Shown here piece after piece: positions 22,500-35,526 of a stretch of 64,000 nt of DNA (the first letter of the stretch is position 1; every line of letters starts with the position of its first letter). Source of the stretch: Gnetum montanum (Eukaryota > Streptophyta > Gnetopsida > Gnetales > Gnetaceae); assembly GCA_015680685.1 (NCBI GenBank), contig MNCI01009529.1, forward strand, positions 186,096 to 250,095, read 5' to 3'. The position numbers were made by a program, and so were the translations under genes. The notes under the pieces are model-generated. The model saw only the letters and a program-made list of their open reading frames with translations, was not told where the DNA came from and ran no database searches.

Positions 22500-24665
22500 G
22501 TAGGTGTAGAGGGATGTGGAGGATGATAAAGATTCAAATATGGGTTTTTCCCTCAAGTAGATGATGAATGTGTTTGGTGGTACTCTGGAGAATAATAGTG
22601 ACATTGGAATGATGCATGACTTTCCAAACTTCTAGGGGAGATGGGCTACTAAACATAGTACCCATATGGATTTGGTTACCTATAAGGGTATTGCTACCTT
22701 GGTGGTGGCATTCCCCATGATTTTGGTTGATACCACTATTGGTATTATTCATAAGGTTGTGGAGGAGTTCCACTTGGGTAGTAAGTTTGTTTCTATTGGT
22801 GGAACTACCTTGGACTACCTTGAGGGTAAGGCAATCATCTTGGAGCTTGCCTACATGCTAGGCAAGGATTCAATGCATACACTCTAGACTCTTGTAAGTG
22901 TGACACCATAGTGCAACATCCCTTCAGATGTTCATATTGATAGATGTGACATTCAGTTTCATCATTAGAGTTAGACTTCACAACTTCCTCTACTGTAGCA
23001 ACTTTGCCCTTACCTCTTTGGTATGCACACTTAGCTTCTTTTTGTCTCCTGCAATTATGAGCACTATTTTGCTCTTTGGATTCTTCAGCAATCTTCAAAG
23101 TAATTTGAAATTTTTCATCCAAAGAGTCTCATACTTGTCAACCTTGGCAAAAATATTCAAAATATATTTTTGGATTCGCAAAGTCTTTTTGTTCACCACT
23201 TCATCAAGTGGTAACTCCTCCTTGTCACAAAATTGGACCTCTTGTTTTCTGATGGATGGGTTTCTATTATATTCTTTAGAACTTTCCCTCTTTCATAGCT
23301 CACCTTCTTCTTTTTCTACCTACTCAATTAACTTTTGGATTTGATGAGCTCTCATTTCAGACAACCTTCCTTGGGCATACACCCCAAGGGTTCTTCTTGT
23401 TTCTACTCTAAGCCCATCTATGATGTGGCCAAGTTGTTCCCTCTAAGAGTAATCATGGCCATGGCATCAATGTAGGAGTGATAGTATCGACCCATGGTAG
23501 CATCCAAGGGTTCATGTGCTCCTTGTTTCTATCCTTCGATTTGTCATCTTAGATTAGACACTCTAGAGTACATTTGGTATTTGTCATTAAATAGTTCTAA
23601 TATGGTGCTCCATCTTCGGATAGATTCCAGCTCCAAGGACTAGTACCAACTTTCAACTTCCTCAATGAGTATCCTTGGGAAAATTTTGAGGTGTTTCCAC
23701 TTGTTCTCTATGTTTTGTAAGGCACAAACATCTTGAAAAGCTTGTAAATGTGTCTGCAAATCAGAATTGTATCCCCCTCAAATCTTGGAATATTGTTCAT
23801 GTTTAGGCACTTGATCTGACTATCCTTTATATGCTTGGTTGGGATTTTCATTGCCTCCATAATGTTGATCATACTTTGAGTTGCTAATAAAGGTTCATCA
23901 TCATCGCTGCATTTATGACGCTGATGATAGTTTTGGCCACCCCTTTAGTTTTGGTGTCCTTAATAGTCATTATTATTTCGTCGATCACCTTTGTTACAAT
24001 TGTTTCAATGATAGCTTCCATGAGAATCATTAGATGAAGAGGAATGTTTAGAATCAGATGAAGAGGATGAAGAGGAAGGTGGACTACCATTGCCACCACC
24101 ACTGTAGTGTTTTCCACCACTCTTATGCTTATTATGATCACCATCCTTAGATCCCTTGTTATTGTGATGTGTACCCAAGTTCCTACCTTAGCTATCACTC
24201 TTTCCTAATCCTAATTTACAAATATTCAATTGTAGGATTAGGTTCACACCCTCGCCATCAGTAGCAGGGGTTGGAGAATCTTCATGTCGAGAACCTTCCA
24301 AGGAAGGATCCTCATTATCTTCTTGATCTAGTAGGAGCAAGGGGTTAGTGTAATGTTTTTCCTTTATAGCTTCATGATTTTATCCTGGTTTATGTTGTGT
24401 TTCATTGGGATAGTAGTTTTGAGTGTTGTATCCATCCACAATGTACTCTTTATGAAGATCTACTATGCCCAACTTCTTAAGGGTTTTAAATAACATTCTA
24501 GGCATAGATCTATCGGGGGGCAAGACGATGTTGCCCTCCATATCACACCATTGCATTTGTTCATCTTGGTGTAGGATAAAGGTGAAATTTGGCACAAGCT
24601 TATCTAGATGAGTGTATACCACCTTACATTCTTATGGGTTCAAGCTTATGAGAAGAAGAAGACAT
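22500..24665 (-). pseudogene. gag: Gag of element D (long form), decayed
   Basis: It starts at ATG 24665 (MSSSSHK), matching the start of element I's gag (MASSHE). An N-terminal domain (24380-24622; 'FILHQDEQ', 'NIVLPPDRS') is shared with I and partly E but absent from C, G and H. A His/Asp-rich linker follows (about 23880-24200), then the retrotransposon Gag domain (about 23390-23800), a helical region and a decayed knuckle near 22915-22955 (CHIY..EH..G.C, second Cys changed to Tyr). The tail is Pro/Gln/Tyr-rich. Many stops, chiefly TAG and TGA. Confidence 0.8.
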
Positions 24666-24802
24666 TTTGCAAAACAAAATGAAATTGTCAGTGTGCTTTT
24701 ATAATTTTATGTATAGTGGGAATGATATGAATCTTTAGGTTTGTACAATGATATTAATGACATTCACTTAGAATTAAATAGTGCACGCTCCACAAACAAA
24801 AG

Positions 24803-24821
24803 TCCCCAACAACAATGCCAA
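24803..24821 (-). promoter_or_regulatory. Primer-binding site of element D, decayed
   Basis: The minus-strand sequence 'ttggcattgttgttgggga' differs from the tRNA-Asp complement by transitions only. Confidence 0.75.
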
Positions 24822-25781
24822 TAATGAGTGGCAAAGTACCCCTATGCCCAACCATATCAATCACAAAGCATTCACATGTGATGTGGTTGAATTCTGAGGA
24901 CTTCATTGTTTCTAATGCACTAGCCCTTTAGAAAGTGAATCTAGCCTTAAGATCAATCATTGTCTTCCCAATTGCACCTATGATGTTTGTTGGTATGGTT
25001 AAGTGTAACTAAGGCATTCGATTTTTATTATTTTTTATGTTTTATAAGGCAGTGCTCAAATGTAGATAAAATTAATTTGATTAACTAATCTAAATTAATT
25101 AATTAACTAATCATCTAACTAATCCTAACAAAAGTATTTATTCCCACTTTTTGTACATGTCTTGAACCCACGTATCCACTACTACGTGACCAAGCACTAC
25201 ACTACTAGGCATACCAAGCAATAACGCTATTGGGATTACCAAGTGAATATGTGTTATGCTCAAAGTGGTCATACTTATGTGTGTAATCTATCTGGCTTAA
25301 TTGCTTATCTAAAATAGTAACTAGAGAATAATTGTTAATTAATTGAAAACATTTAATAAATAATTGAAAATAGTAAATGCATAAATAAAATATCTAATCT
25401 ATCCAAAGTGCTACAAGGTTTATTAGAAAGCTTGTCTTTATTGACACAAACACTATCATGCTTAGGTACAATAATGCTTGAATAAAGATCCATACACTCA
25501 ATGACTCCTGTTGTAGGCACTCAGGGGAAAAATTCTAACTTTCAAATGGAAAAAATGCAAGAGCCTCATTGCTACTAAAATCTAGATTACCATAAATGTA
25601 GCTGGTAGGCACATATTTATAGGTGATAGATAGACAATACATCAATGCAGCCTCATCAACACAAGGGAAGATGCATCAATGGGACCATTGATGTGGTCGA
25701 CTGCATCAATGAGGACTCGTCGATGTGATCGACTACATCGATAAGGCCTCATCGACATAGCCAACCAATAACAACTCATCA
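24822..25781 (-). repeat. 5' LTR of element D
   Basis: 960 bp, bounded by 'taatgag' (decayed TGATGAG complement) at 24822 and CTCATCA at 25775-25781 on the plus strand. U3 carries clustered TCGATG-class palindromes instead of the GATATC class. The TATA box is at 25613-25622 (ctataaatat on the minus strand). The flanking bases on the right are ACAAG (25782-25786); the matching copy is lost with the other LTR end. Confidence 0.85.
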
Positions 25782-26743
25782 ACAAGGAACTTTAGGTGAC
25801 CATAATATAAGATTCCATTCCACTCTCTTTTCATCTATCCATGCTTTCCATAACTCAACTCACTATTTTTTTCATGTTTATTTCAATGTCTTGGTTTGAT
25901 ATGATCAAAGTTCTTTGATAGTTACTTTGGTGATTTGGTGCTTAACTAACCTAACCATTAATCATCCATGGAATCCATAGACTCCTTAATTTGAAGACAT
26001 GCAAGGGCATTAAAGGGTTTGATCCTATTATGAGTAGGACCCACTTACATACTCTTTGCTTAGGCTAGTTCAATTCCATATCCCTTAGACATTTTTTGCT
26101 TTCAAATCTACTATAGTCCACGTTAGTTATGTCTAGTTGTGCATTCCATGAATTATCTAACCCTCTTCAAGAATTTCACCATGTTCTCAAATCTTCTAGC
26201 TCTCTAAGAACTTCAATTTTATGAAAACGCTCTTTGTTTTTCCTTATTTTTAGTGATGAAAAATTCTATCTTTCAGACACATCGATAGGATCTCATTAAC
26301 ATGGCATAAAATATATATAAATAACATGACACTTAGTGAATTTTTTATCATTTTCTCTCAAATAGGGAAGGATTTTTTATAGTTTTTAGAACTCATAACT
26401 CTTAAGCCATTTGTCTGAATAATCATGTTCTTTAATCCTATAGCTACTGGAGGTGATCTCTACATTGTGGGGACCACAAACCTTAGGTCTTTTACAAAAA
26501 AAATTTTGGAATTTTTCTAACTCCCAAAAGGTTTAACTAATAAAATAATATTAAAATCACTAATTCATGAGAGTTAAACCTTTCCAACAAACTCTAGTAA
26601 ACACTAAAATGAAATAATATTAAAATAATCAAATCTACCATAATTACAACATAACATAAGAGTAATTGATCCAAAGAGATAAGGTATCAAAAATGTTTAA
26701 GTTACACATCAAACACTGATCCTTAATTATGTTGTAATTATAG
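25782..26743 (+). other. Partial spacer upstream of ORF3 in F
   Basis: Noncoding. It holds the 'gtaggacccactta' landmark (about 26034), a short palindromic segment and TATA box (26278-26322), and the leader motif (about 26385-26445) in the same order as D and H. Confidence 0.65.
26278..26322 (+). promoter_or_regulatory. Putative internal promoter upstream of ORF3 (F)
   Basis: 'cacatcgataggatctca' (26278-26295) is followed by a strong TATA-like run 'aaaatatatataaata' (about 26308-26323), some 430 bp before the ORF3 ATG at 26744. The palindromic part is shorter than in D or H, so this is the weakest of the three. Confidence 0.35.
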
Positions 26744-29505
26744 ATGACACCTAGACCTAAACATCCCTAGGAAGGAGGACCATCCAAACCAAGGGACAAG
26801 TGCCCTTGAACTAAAAGCAGCTAACAACCAAAGTAGTCCTAAGAATAAGCAACTGAAACACATGCAATGAGACCTCTTTGAAGAAATCCTGAAGTGGAAT
26901 TTTTTAGACAAATTCCCTAAGTTAAAATAGAGTAATCCCACTAGGATGAGGCACTAGGACCAAGGCCAAACCTTGAGGTCACATTAACAGATGCCTATTT
27001 TTAAGGTAAATCTAGTCTAAGGAAATTCAACATTTGAGTCTCCATGAGCTAAACATTAGAACCTTCTTGGAATTTGCCCCAAAAGATGTCAAAGACCCAA
27101 CTTCAAAGCTCTCCCATGTGATCCATCATCACTTTTAGTAGGAAGTGGTATCTGGAAGAAACATATCTCTTATGGAACAATAGGTAGGTTGATGCCACTA
27201 TGAAAATCAAGGACATCAATGTGCCCTACTCGGTGGAGCTCATCTCATAAGTCCTCAAGTTGCTAAAAACTTGGGTAACCTTGGTAGAAATATTGATCCA
27301 AGTAGACCCTAAGGTAAAGAAGGAGTGAATGTATTAGTTCTATGGAGTTGACCATAAGGAATACGGTGCACTCACATTGGCAAAGTGACCATACTTTAAG
27401 ATCGTGGCCTACCATCTCAATCTAATAGTGAGGCTAAGTAAGGTAACAACCTTCTTTGCTCGTGTGTGCACTACTCTAAGTAGGAAATTTCCTATCAATC
27501 TCCCATAGCTAATATATCTTAAGATAGAGAACTTCTTCAAAGAAAATGTATGTGGAAGAAAGACACTCTTTTTTCCATACTTAACTTAAAAATTTTGCAA
27601 AAGATAAAGTGTTTGGCAAGACACAAGAAGAGGAGTAGCCACCATCACCGCCCACTCATGAAACAATGCTAGAGGCTCATGCTACCATGGAGCACATGTA
27701 GAAACTCCATGAGCAACTCCTATAGCAACAGCAAGCAAGACCAAGTGGGGATCCATCCACCTACCAACTAGCCTTGAGCCATCTAAACAAGGTTATTCAT
27801 ACCATCAATTGATTGGAGGATGTGATGCCAACATTTTCTTGCCCAATGAATGTAGGTGCTCGGGTGCTCAAACATTAGTGTCCAAAAGGTAACAATGGCC
27901 ATTCTAGAACAATAGCAATTCCAGAAATCTCTAGAAATGTCACTAGCTTCTCGGTGCACCTAGAAAAAGGTGATAGGGCAACTATCTTTATGATGTTGTA
28001 CCAAGGGTAAGAAATGATAGCCAAGGTGCTAGCTGATCAAGTGGGAAAAGCCCTCAATGTTCTTGTAGCATCTTAGTAGGATATTTCTACACTCAAAAGA
28101 TGTGCAAGTGTCTACAAGAGTGGCAAGTGAAATATTTAGCACAACCCAACATGACTAGTGGGAACCATACATCTGATTATGAAGGCCTTTGATCTTTCGA
28201 ATGACATCACTACTACCTAATTAACATTGTTGGAGACTAAGAACAAGTACCTCATTACTAATGCCTAACTTAAGACAACCACAAAACAAAATCAGTGTTT
28301 AGTTGTTGAAGTTATAGAATTAAAAGCCTACCTTGCTGATCCCACTATACTCAGCCAAGTTGTAACTAGAGACGAAACTTTTCAACAACTTCAAACCAAA
28401 CTTCATGAGATTGAGTATGTAAAGAAGTCGACAATCTTCAACTAGTCCCTAGCAAATGCCATTGTCTACAAAATTCATAAGGATTTGTTAGAAAGTTTGC
28501 AAGGAAAATGTAATTCTGACCAAGAATAATCATCACCTATACAATGTTTAGCTATAGAAAGAACAAATGATTAGATACATGAGACAATAGAAGAAGCAAC
28601 TTGCCAAGGTAACCATGGATCTAAGGAGGTTGGTAGTAGAAAATTTGTAATCTCTTAATGGAGGAGGTATGTGCTCTTCACTAGAATTCAATGATCAAGA
28701 TTGCCACCTTGAAGGATGAGGCCCTCAAATCTTAAAGAATTATGAACCATTAGAGGGACCAAGTCAACCTTAAGAAGGAGGTCAATGAAAAAGAGATTAA
28801 GTTAGTGAAGGCAAAAGTTGATGAGACCCTCCAGTAGCTTTAACAAAGAGCTAATGTGTATCATCCCATCTTTGATGAACTGAACATGTACAACAAGGTA
28901 GAAATCCACCTTAAGGAATTGGAAATTAAGGAAATTATTAAATACATTTAGATTTCCAACCTTCGTTATGCAAACCTAGTAATGCTAAGTACCAGAAGGC
29001 TAAGGTCAAATTGGAGAAGCAAGTGGCTAGCTCATACTTATTATACGAGGCCAAGTTAAAGCATCACAAGGAGATGAAACAAAAGCTATAAATAGTAAAT
29101 GATGAACTTGATGTTCTTAGAGAGTGCTTCATTGATCAATAGTCAAAACCTAGTCCATAGGATGAGTGACTACCAGGAGCACCAAAATGCTATCAAGGTG
29201 TTCCATGTCCAAGGAAAATAATTCGTAGCCTAGTTTGTCAATGTGAAGGAGTTGTTCCTCACAATGCCCTATCCATGGAATATTCCTATACTTGCTTACA
29301 TTGGTGATGTTGCATGGACCATGTACAATTCTCAGAGTAAGAGGAGAAGATGAAAGCAGTGTTGAATGTTTTCCATCTTTCACCAATAGTCATAGCTACA
29401 ATCAAACAACCATAACCATAGCCTCAACCATAATAGTCGCATGCATTAGAAGTAGGAGAAGGACCTTTGGTATCTCAAGAACCTCCACCACTTGGGACCA
29501 TTTGA
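26744..29505 (+). pseudogene. ORF3 of element F, decayed
   Basis: It starts at 26744 (ATGACACC, aligned with ATGGCACCC in D) and ends at TGA 29503-29505 after an EPPPLGT tail. Domain part 2 is clear near 27350-27530 (FKIVAYHLN...KFPINLP.LIYLKIE). The region from about 28240 to 29150 is strongly coiled-coil-like, with 'LELKEI' type heptads. It aligns with G (37184 to about 39530) almost throughout. Tens of stops, largely TAG; no function can remain. Confidence 0.65.
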
Positions 29506-29754
29506 TTTTCCCTTCATCTTCAAGCCACCAGAGGGGTTTGCTATTAGTTTTTGTAATGATGTTTAATTTTGTTATCATGAATATGATTTTTTGTAAAAAT
29601 TGTAACTCCAGACACTTAGGCACTTAGTGTCAATTTCAGTCAGAGTGTACGTCAATCAATTAGTTAATGATCCCATACCTTTCCAAAATTTTGTAAATAA
29701 CTTGTTTCTCCTTTTGTTCACTAAAGGATAGGTTTTCATTTAATCATGGAGGTA

Positions 29755-30590
29755 TGATGAGCTATAGTTGATTGGATCACACTGACATGTACCCATTGAT
29801 GCATGATTTGATGCATTGATGCATACGCATCGACATAGTGTCTAGTCTAGTTCTCCTATATAAATGTGTACACCTATCACATTTATGACATTTTCTAATT
29901 GATAGCTTAGTTGAACTCTTGTATTTTGTTTCTTTTAGAGTTATAATATTTTTCTAAGTACCCACAATAGAAGTGAAAAGTGTATAGATCTTTATTTGAG
30001 CATTGATATACCTAGACACCTCGATGTGAATGATAATAAAGACAAGCTTTCTTCATAACCTTACAACACTTGGACTTAGCAAAATATTTACTTTAATGCA
30101 TTTATTATTCATGCAATTTATGTTTAAGAATTTAAGTAATTAATTAAATTTAGATAATTAATGCACATAAGTACAACCACCTTGAACATACATTAATGTT
30201 TGGTAATCCTAATAATTCTTAACACTTGCTAACCCAATAGCATTGGAACATGTTCAAGATGTGTATGCAAGGTGGGAATAGATGCTTACGTTAGGATTAG
30301 TTAAGGCATTAATTAGTTATTAGATTGATTAAACATTTAATTACTTTATTTTTGGCACTTACGTAAATTAATTAAAAACATAAAAATGATAAAAATCATA
30401 CACCTCGGTTACACTTAAACATATCATTCCACCTCACAAATGGAACTGGGAAGATAATGATCACATCTTTGAGATTCACTACCTAGGAAGAGTGTACTTA
30501 AAGAGCTAAAGTCTATAGAATTCAATCAGATTGCTTAGTGAATGCTAGTGATTCATGTGGTTGGACGTAGGGGCCGCTCGCTACTCATAA
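29755..30590 (+). repeat. 3' LTR of element F
   Basis: Starts TGATGAG after the PPT and ends 'ctcataa' (decayed CTCATCA). U3 holds ATGCAT-centred repeats ('gatgcatgat', 'gatgcatacgcat') and a TATA box at 29857-29865. It is the same LTR subfamily as G. Confidence 0.85.
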
Positions 30591-33294
30591 CTTAGCATCA
30601 TTTTTCTTAAGCAGAAAAGAATAAACATTTAACAAATGTCCTCCATGATGACAAAAATTTAAAGAATTAAAAAAATTATAACATATCATTGGTTGAATAT
30701 AAGTCTTTCTACTTTATTGTAGGATCAATTCCTTTTTATTGTTAAGAAGATTGATTTTAATTAAAAAAAAGTATCTACAAAAACAAATGGTATAGAAATA
30801 GATTTCATATGCTTAATAAGATCAAGAAGACTAATAATTTTTTGCTAAGGTTTATGAAAAATCAAAAAAAGATTAAATAACTCAACAAAATATGAAAATT
30901 TAATTTATTCTTCAAAATGGATATTAAAATTTAGAGTTGACTTACAAATAATTAACATTGCATACTTATGTGTGAGGTAGGTAACCCAAAATTTGAATGA
31001 ACACATATCATGATGTAAGATCATCTACCAGTGACTTGTATACATCCTCAGGGAGAATAAAATTACGTGTTTTAGTTACATTAACATTACAAGAAGAAAG
31101 TATCTCAAATTTTTACTCACCAACTTATAAATCTACATTCTTAGAATCAATAGAAATTTTTTCATTGATAAAAGAAGTAGAAATTTTGGCATTAGTTGAA
31201 GAAATTAGAGGTATTTTAGAATCCCTCATAAGGGGATTCTAGAGAGATTAAATTTGCTAGAGAAAAATCTTCAAAACCTTAAACAATTTAACTACAAGTA
31301 CCTTGCATGTGATTATAAACTCAAGGGAAGCCTATATATACCAAACCCTCATCCTCACTTTTGACTTTCCAACCTTACAAATTTGGGTGTGCTTCAACCT
31401 TAGAGTTTATAACTAAGTGGGAGAGATTGCAAAATCAAATTTAAAGAGAATAGAAGGAATCTTAACCTTGAATCTTATTTGTATCAACTTGCATAAGTGT
31501 GCTTTCACCTACTTTTGAGTTTTAAGTTATTAATAATAGTGGTTTCTTAGGCATTAGGATTTTATTTATAATCTACAGGGTGTTTTTCCTTGGTTCGTTC
31601 TTGGATCTTTCTTGGTTCAACTCTAATCTTACCTAATCTACTTCAAGATAGAGGTAAGAATTGATTCCACTATTACTCTTTATGGTTCAGCCCTTTGAGC
31701 CTACATGCTATGCTTAAAATGATAATAAAATGCTTTAAATCCAAAATACAAAAACTAACAAATTATTAAGCCTAAAACTTAGAAAAATTATAAATATTAT
31801 CATCATCATCCTAGCCTTGTCCTAACAAAATGGGGTTGGCTACAAAAATTATAAATATGGAAACATAAATTACATTAAATCAAAATTGGTATAAAATTAA
31901 ATTATCAAATGGTTAGATAAATAAAACACACCCACAAAACACACATCCAAGGTTCACACCACAAAACCATGCAAGTCATAAACTACCAAATTAATGTATC
32001 AAAAAATATAAATCTTAAACATTAGGATAAGGGCCAATTAATACAAAAGCTAAGTAAAAGCAAATAGAAATCATCGATTTAAATCACAAACATGGAATAA
32101 AGAGGATTAATGAAATTTGAGGAATTACATCTCTCCCAAAAACCTTAAGAATCTTCCTTCCAAAAGATCTCGAGATGAATTGTGCATAGATATTTTTGAA
32201 CCTTTCAAGTTGCCTCTTAAGTACTGTGTCTCTCCCAAGAGACATTCATCATTGGTATGGTCTTGTTTCGGAACTTCTATTCCATCTTGTTAATGAACTA
32301 GATTGGTTTCTCTTTGTAGCTTACATTAGGTTAAACTTGAACTTCTTGCAAACTAATCATATAACTTCAATTGGAAAGATACCTTTAAAGAATATAGATA
32401 GGAATACATCATAGATTCCTTGGAGCTACAAAGAATGGCCAAGTTGATAAGCCACTAGACTAGTTTCTCTTTAAAATATCAAATGGTCCAATATACCTTT
32501 GAGCTAACTTCCATTTCTTTCAAAATATCATCACTCCTTTCATTTTTGAAACCTTTAAGAAGACATGGTCATCAATTTTAAACACTAAAGGTATTCTCCT
32601 TACATTGGCATACTTGACATGATGATTTTGAGCTACTTTCAAGCAATCTTGAATGAGGCATATTTAACTTGTTGTCCTTTTCATAACATTAATACTAATC
32701 ACTTGATGATCCTCTAAAGCATTTCAACAAAGTGTTGTATGTCATCGTTGGCCATACAAAATCTTGTATGATGCTATCCTCAAACTTGCTTGATGATTGT
32801 TGTGAGTAAATTTAGCCAAAGGTAAAACTTTCTCATAGCTATTCTTATAATTTAAAGGACAAACTATTAACATATCATTAAATATTTTGAATTATTTATT
32901 ACATTCCTTTTAGATACATTGGGGATGGCGATACGATTATGATTTATACATTACATGTGTAGTCTCAATTGGCTATCAGAGATGAGTTAGTTTATTATGA
33001 TTGCACTTTCTATGTTATAAGGATTTCATCTTTATGTTATGATTATGATGTCTTTACATTCTTAAATAACATAATTATGTACACTATCCCTGTGTGATGG
33101 GTTAGACAAGTGATGTTTCTTGCAAGGATATTAGACTAGGGTACAAAAGAAACTATTTGGTATGTATTTATGCTTTATGTGTGATTTTGGTATTTATGCA
33201 TTTGAATTCTAGCACTATGTTATGTGATGCTTAGATATGATTCTAGCATATGGATTAGTAGAGCATTTCATATGGATCTCATAGATTCAAATGG
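30591..33294. repeat. Flanking segment duplicated at 39648-40541
   Basis: 30591-31015 matches 39648-40083, and about 32845-33294 matches about 40090-40541, both in the same orientation and both directly to the right of an LTR end. The middle (31016-32844) is absent from the second copy. The first bases, 'cttagcatcattttt', could also be read as a badly decayed PBS, so a tandem-element origin is possible. The interior is AT-rich with no intact gene. A short stretch near 31801-31850 resembles the tail of a dispersed plant repeat, but this is too short to name. Confidence 0.65.
32190..32895 (-). pseudogene. Chromovirus (Tekay/Del-like) integrase C-terminal relic
   Basis: Minus-strand frames read 'DMLIVCPLNYKNSYEKVLPLAKF' in part, then 'HVFLKVSKMKG' and 'LAQRYIGPFDIL'. 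These match the conserved integrase C-terminal blocks of plant chromoviruses (the LPLVEFAYNN, GDHVFLKVSPMKG and RYIGPFEI regions). Several stops and shifts are present. It is a different Ty3/gypsy lineage from all other elements in the window, and no LTR for it is recognisable. Positions 40110-40160 retain the first part of the same relic in the duplicated segment. Confidence 0.75.
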
Positions 33295-34350
33295 ATGCAT
33301 AGGCTATATAAAGATACTCACTGTGTTGTCTCATAAGGTTTTTCACTTATCCATTCTAAAATGAATGATGCTTAAGTAATTATCGTGTTGCCTTGTTGCT
33401 AGATCGCTATGAATGTAGTATGTGTTCCTACATACAGTTACATATCATAATGGTTTAAAAGTTTTCTTTAAATTCTATCTATTTCCAAAGGATCCTTTGT
33501 ACATTTCCTTCTTGTGCCCAATGTATGATAAGTTCTACAAATTGAGAAATCATGTTTTCCACTCAAATTGACATTTGGATAATATTTGTTGAAAATAATT
33601 AATAACCAACTCTTGCTAATAAGTGATAATCCAAGATCTACTAAACCAAGATTAATATAATTTGTAAGTAAAATGTGTTGACTCATAGTCATAGGAAATG
33701 CTTTAATTGGTTCAAATGTTTCATCTCTCATAATTTTCCTACATTCTGATAGCAACTATTTCACTGTATTTTCAACAACTCTTTCAAGCATTGTTATTGC
33801 TAAAATCTTGCTTGATCTAGATTTTACCTTTCATATGTTCTCATGCTTAAAGAATACATGTCCATCCTTGAAATTACATGAGTGATTATAAAATGTACTA
33901 CTTTGAACACCATGAATTGTATGTCATGTCTTCTTCCATATCTCAACACAAAAATATGTCATTGTCTTCACTATATGATTTTCATTCCTTATAAGATGAT
34001 TTAATTCAAATTCATGCATAAAATATGTCCTTTTTTCATTACCACTCATTGTAGACATTATTTGCTAGGTCGCTCTAAGATCCCCCACTATAGTAATTTT
34101 CATACAATTCTTCTTGTAGTAATTGGTGCACAAGATGATATTAAAAATGTACTATGGATAAATAACTATATTATCCCCACTAAAGCTTTCATTCTTAGTA
34201 AACAAAACTATTCATTTTACAATATATCTCTTGTTCTAAATCATGAACATCCAAAAAACCTTGGTTATTAACCAATATTAACAATGGACAACATGTAAAT
34301 AAATAGATCACCATAACTACACCATTCACTCTAGATCATCAAAAATATAG
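33295..34350. other. Unassigned AT-rich DNA
   Basis: No recognisable domain. Open frames at 33468-33755 (minus) and 34014-34271 (plus) overlap in low-complexity sequence and have no feature that supports a real gene. Confidence 0.4.
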
Positions 34351-34729
34351 AGCCATTGGTAAATTACTAAATCAATGGAACTAAAAATCTCATAGTGTAT
34401 CATCTAATGTATGCCTTTCATAATATATCCACCATACTCAATCAATATGCCTTTTATAATATATCAAGCATACATAATGATACATAACCAAGAAACCTCC
34501 ATTGTTTTTAACAAATTAATCATGAGATACTAATGAATATATTAATAGGAATCTTCATAAGCATTTCTCACTGAGATTTGAATAATTATCCACTAGTAAA
34601 TCACTATATTAGTGTAACTAAAAATATCACAGTGTATCACCTAAAGTATGCCTTTCACAATATATCCACCATACTCAATCATTATGCCTTTCATAATATA
34701 TCAAGCATACTCAATCATGCATAACCAGG
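34351..34729. repeat. Two-copy tandem repeat, period about 240 bp
   Basis: 34351-34490 and about 34595-34729 share 'aactaaaaat', 'agtgtatca', 'atatccaccatactcaatca' and 'ataaccaa/gg' in order. Within each copy the motif 'atgccttt.ataatatatc' itself occurs twice. Element G is inserted at the end of the second copy. Confidence 0.65.
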
Positions 34730-35507
34730 TGATGAATCACTTGATGGGCTATGTCAACAAGCATGCATCAACACAGTCCCATTGATGCATGATTAGATGC
34801 TTTGATGCAATGTTTGTCTTTGCCTATATAAATGCACGCACCCATCGCATTTATGGTACATTAAGTCCATAACATAGCCAGAGTCTTGCAATTTTCTTAG
34901 CCTAAAGTTAGAATATTTTTTGAGTGCTCATAGTAGGATTTCAAGAATTGTACATTTTTTTATTCGAGCATCTTATACCTAAACAAATTAATATGATTGG
35001 CAATAAAGATAAGATTCTTAACATTCCTTGCAACACTTGGGATAGATTAATGTTTCCTTTTGTGCACCTTATTACTTATGCATTTTTATATTAATGTCTT
35101 TGTTTAATTGATTTGTTAATACAACCACTTTTACCACTTTGAACGTACTGCTTAATGGTTGGTAATCCCAGTAGTGGCCATTTGGTATGCCCAACAATAA
35201 ACACTTGGTAACCCAATGGCGTTAGAGCAAGTTCAGGATGCGAATGGAAAGTTGGATTAGATGCTTATGTTAGGATAGCTAGATTAAGGTACTAGATAGT
35301 TAGGTATAAATCATGTGCCTTGGCTTACACTTACCCATACACTTGCACTTACACAAGTGAAGACAAGAAGACAATGATCACGTTCCTAAGTCATTATGTT
35401 TGCTTATCACCACATTTAAGAACTAAAGTCCATGGTATTTGACCAAATTGCTAGTGCAACACTTATGATTTGTATGGTTGGGTGTAGGGACTACTCGCTA
35501 CTCATCA
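34730..35507 (+). repeat. 5' LTR of element G
   Basis: Starts TGATGA, ends CTCATCA. ATGCAT-type repeats lie in U3 (about 34770-34810), and the TATA box is at 34825-34833. It is not preceded by a PPT, as expected for a 5' LTR. Confidence 0.85.
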
Positions 35508-35526
35508 TTGACACCATTTCCAAGGA
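35508..35526 (+). promoter_or_regulatory. Primer-binding site of element G, decayed
   Basis: 'ttgacaccatttccaagga' is a transition-decayed version of the tRNA-Asp complement. Confidence 0.65.

Larger units (their letters stand above)
13385..25781 (-). mobile_element. Element D: gag-pol-ORF3 retrotransposon, decayed
   Basis: On the minus strand the order is 5' LTR (25781-24822), PBS (24821-24803), gag (24665 to about 22500), protease, reverse transcriptase/RNase H, integrase, a 2-kb spacer, ORF3 (16572-13732), PPT (13495-13486) and a truncated 3' LTR. It is the most complete gene set in the window and shows that ORF3 sits downstream of pol. Key catalytic aspartates are lost, so it is dead. 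Its right LTR end abuts the interrupted spacer of element F, so D was probably inserted into F. Confidence 0.85.
25782..30590 (+). mobile_element. Element F, right half only: spacer, ORF3, 3' LTR
   Basis: The sequence picks up within the pol-ORF3 spacer: 'acaaggaacttt' and 'attccattccac' align with the same region of D (about 17610-17660) and E (about 55290-55330). It continues to ORF3, PPT (29745-29754, catggaggta) and a complete 3' LTR. The left half (5' LTR, gag, pol) is missing, cut exactly at element D's LTR. Confidence 0.75.

Noticed and set aside
30591-30612. PBS reading of 'cttagcatcatttttctt' after F's LTR
   Set aside because: Could be a decayed tRNA-Asp PBS, but an extra base and several changes are needed, and the following sequence does not match any element leader here. 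Kept only as an alternative.
31796-31850. Possible SINE tail (ATCATC run followed by a 'ccttgtcctaac...tggggttggct' string)
   Set aside because: Resembles the conserved end of some dispersed plant repeats, but it is about 50 bp with no promoter boxes or target duplication, so I do not call it.
34351-34729. CRISPR-like or regulatory repeat array
   Set aside because: Only two long, AT-rich copies with no uniform spacers; plant DNA context.
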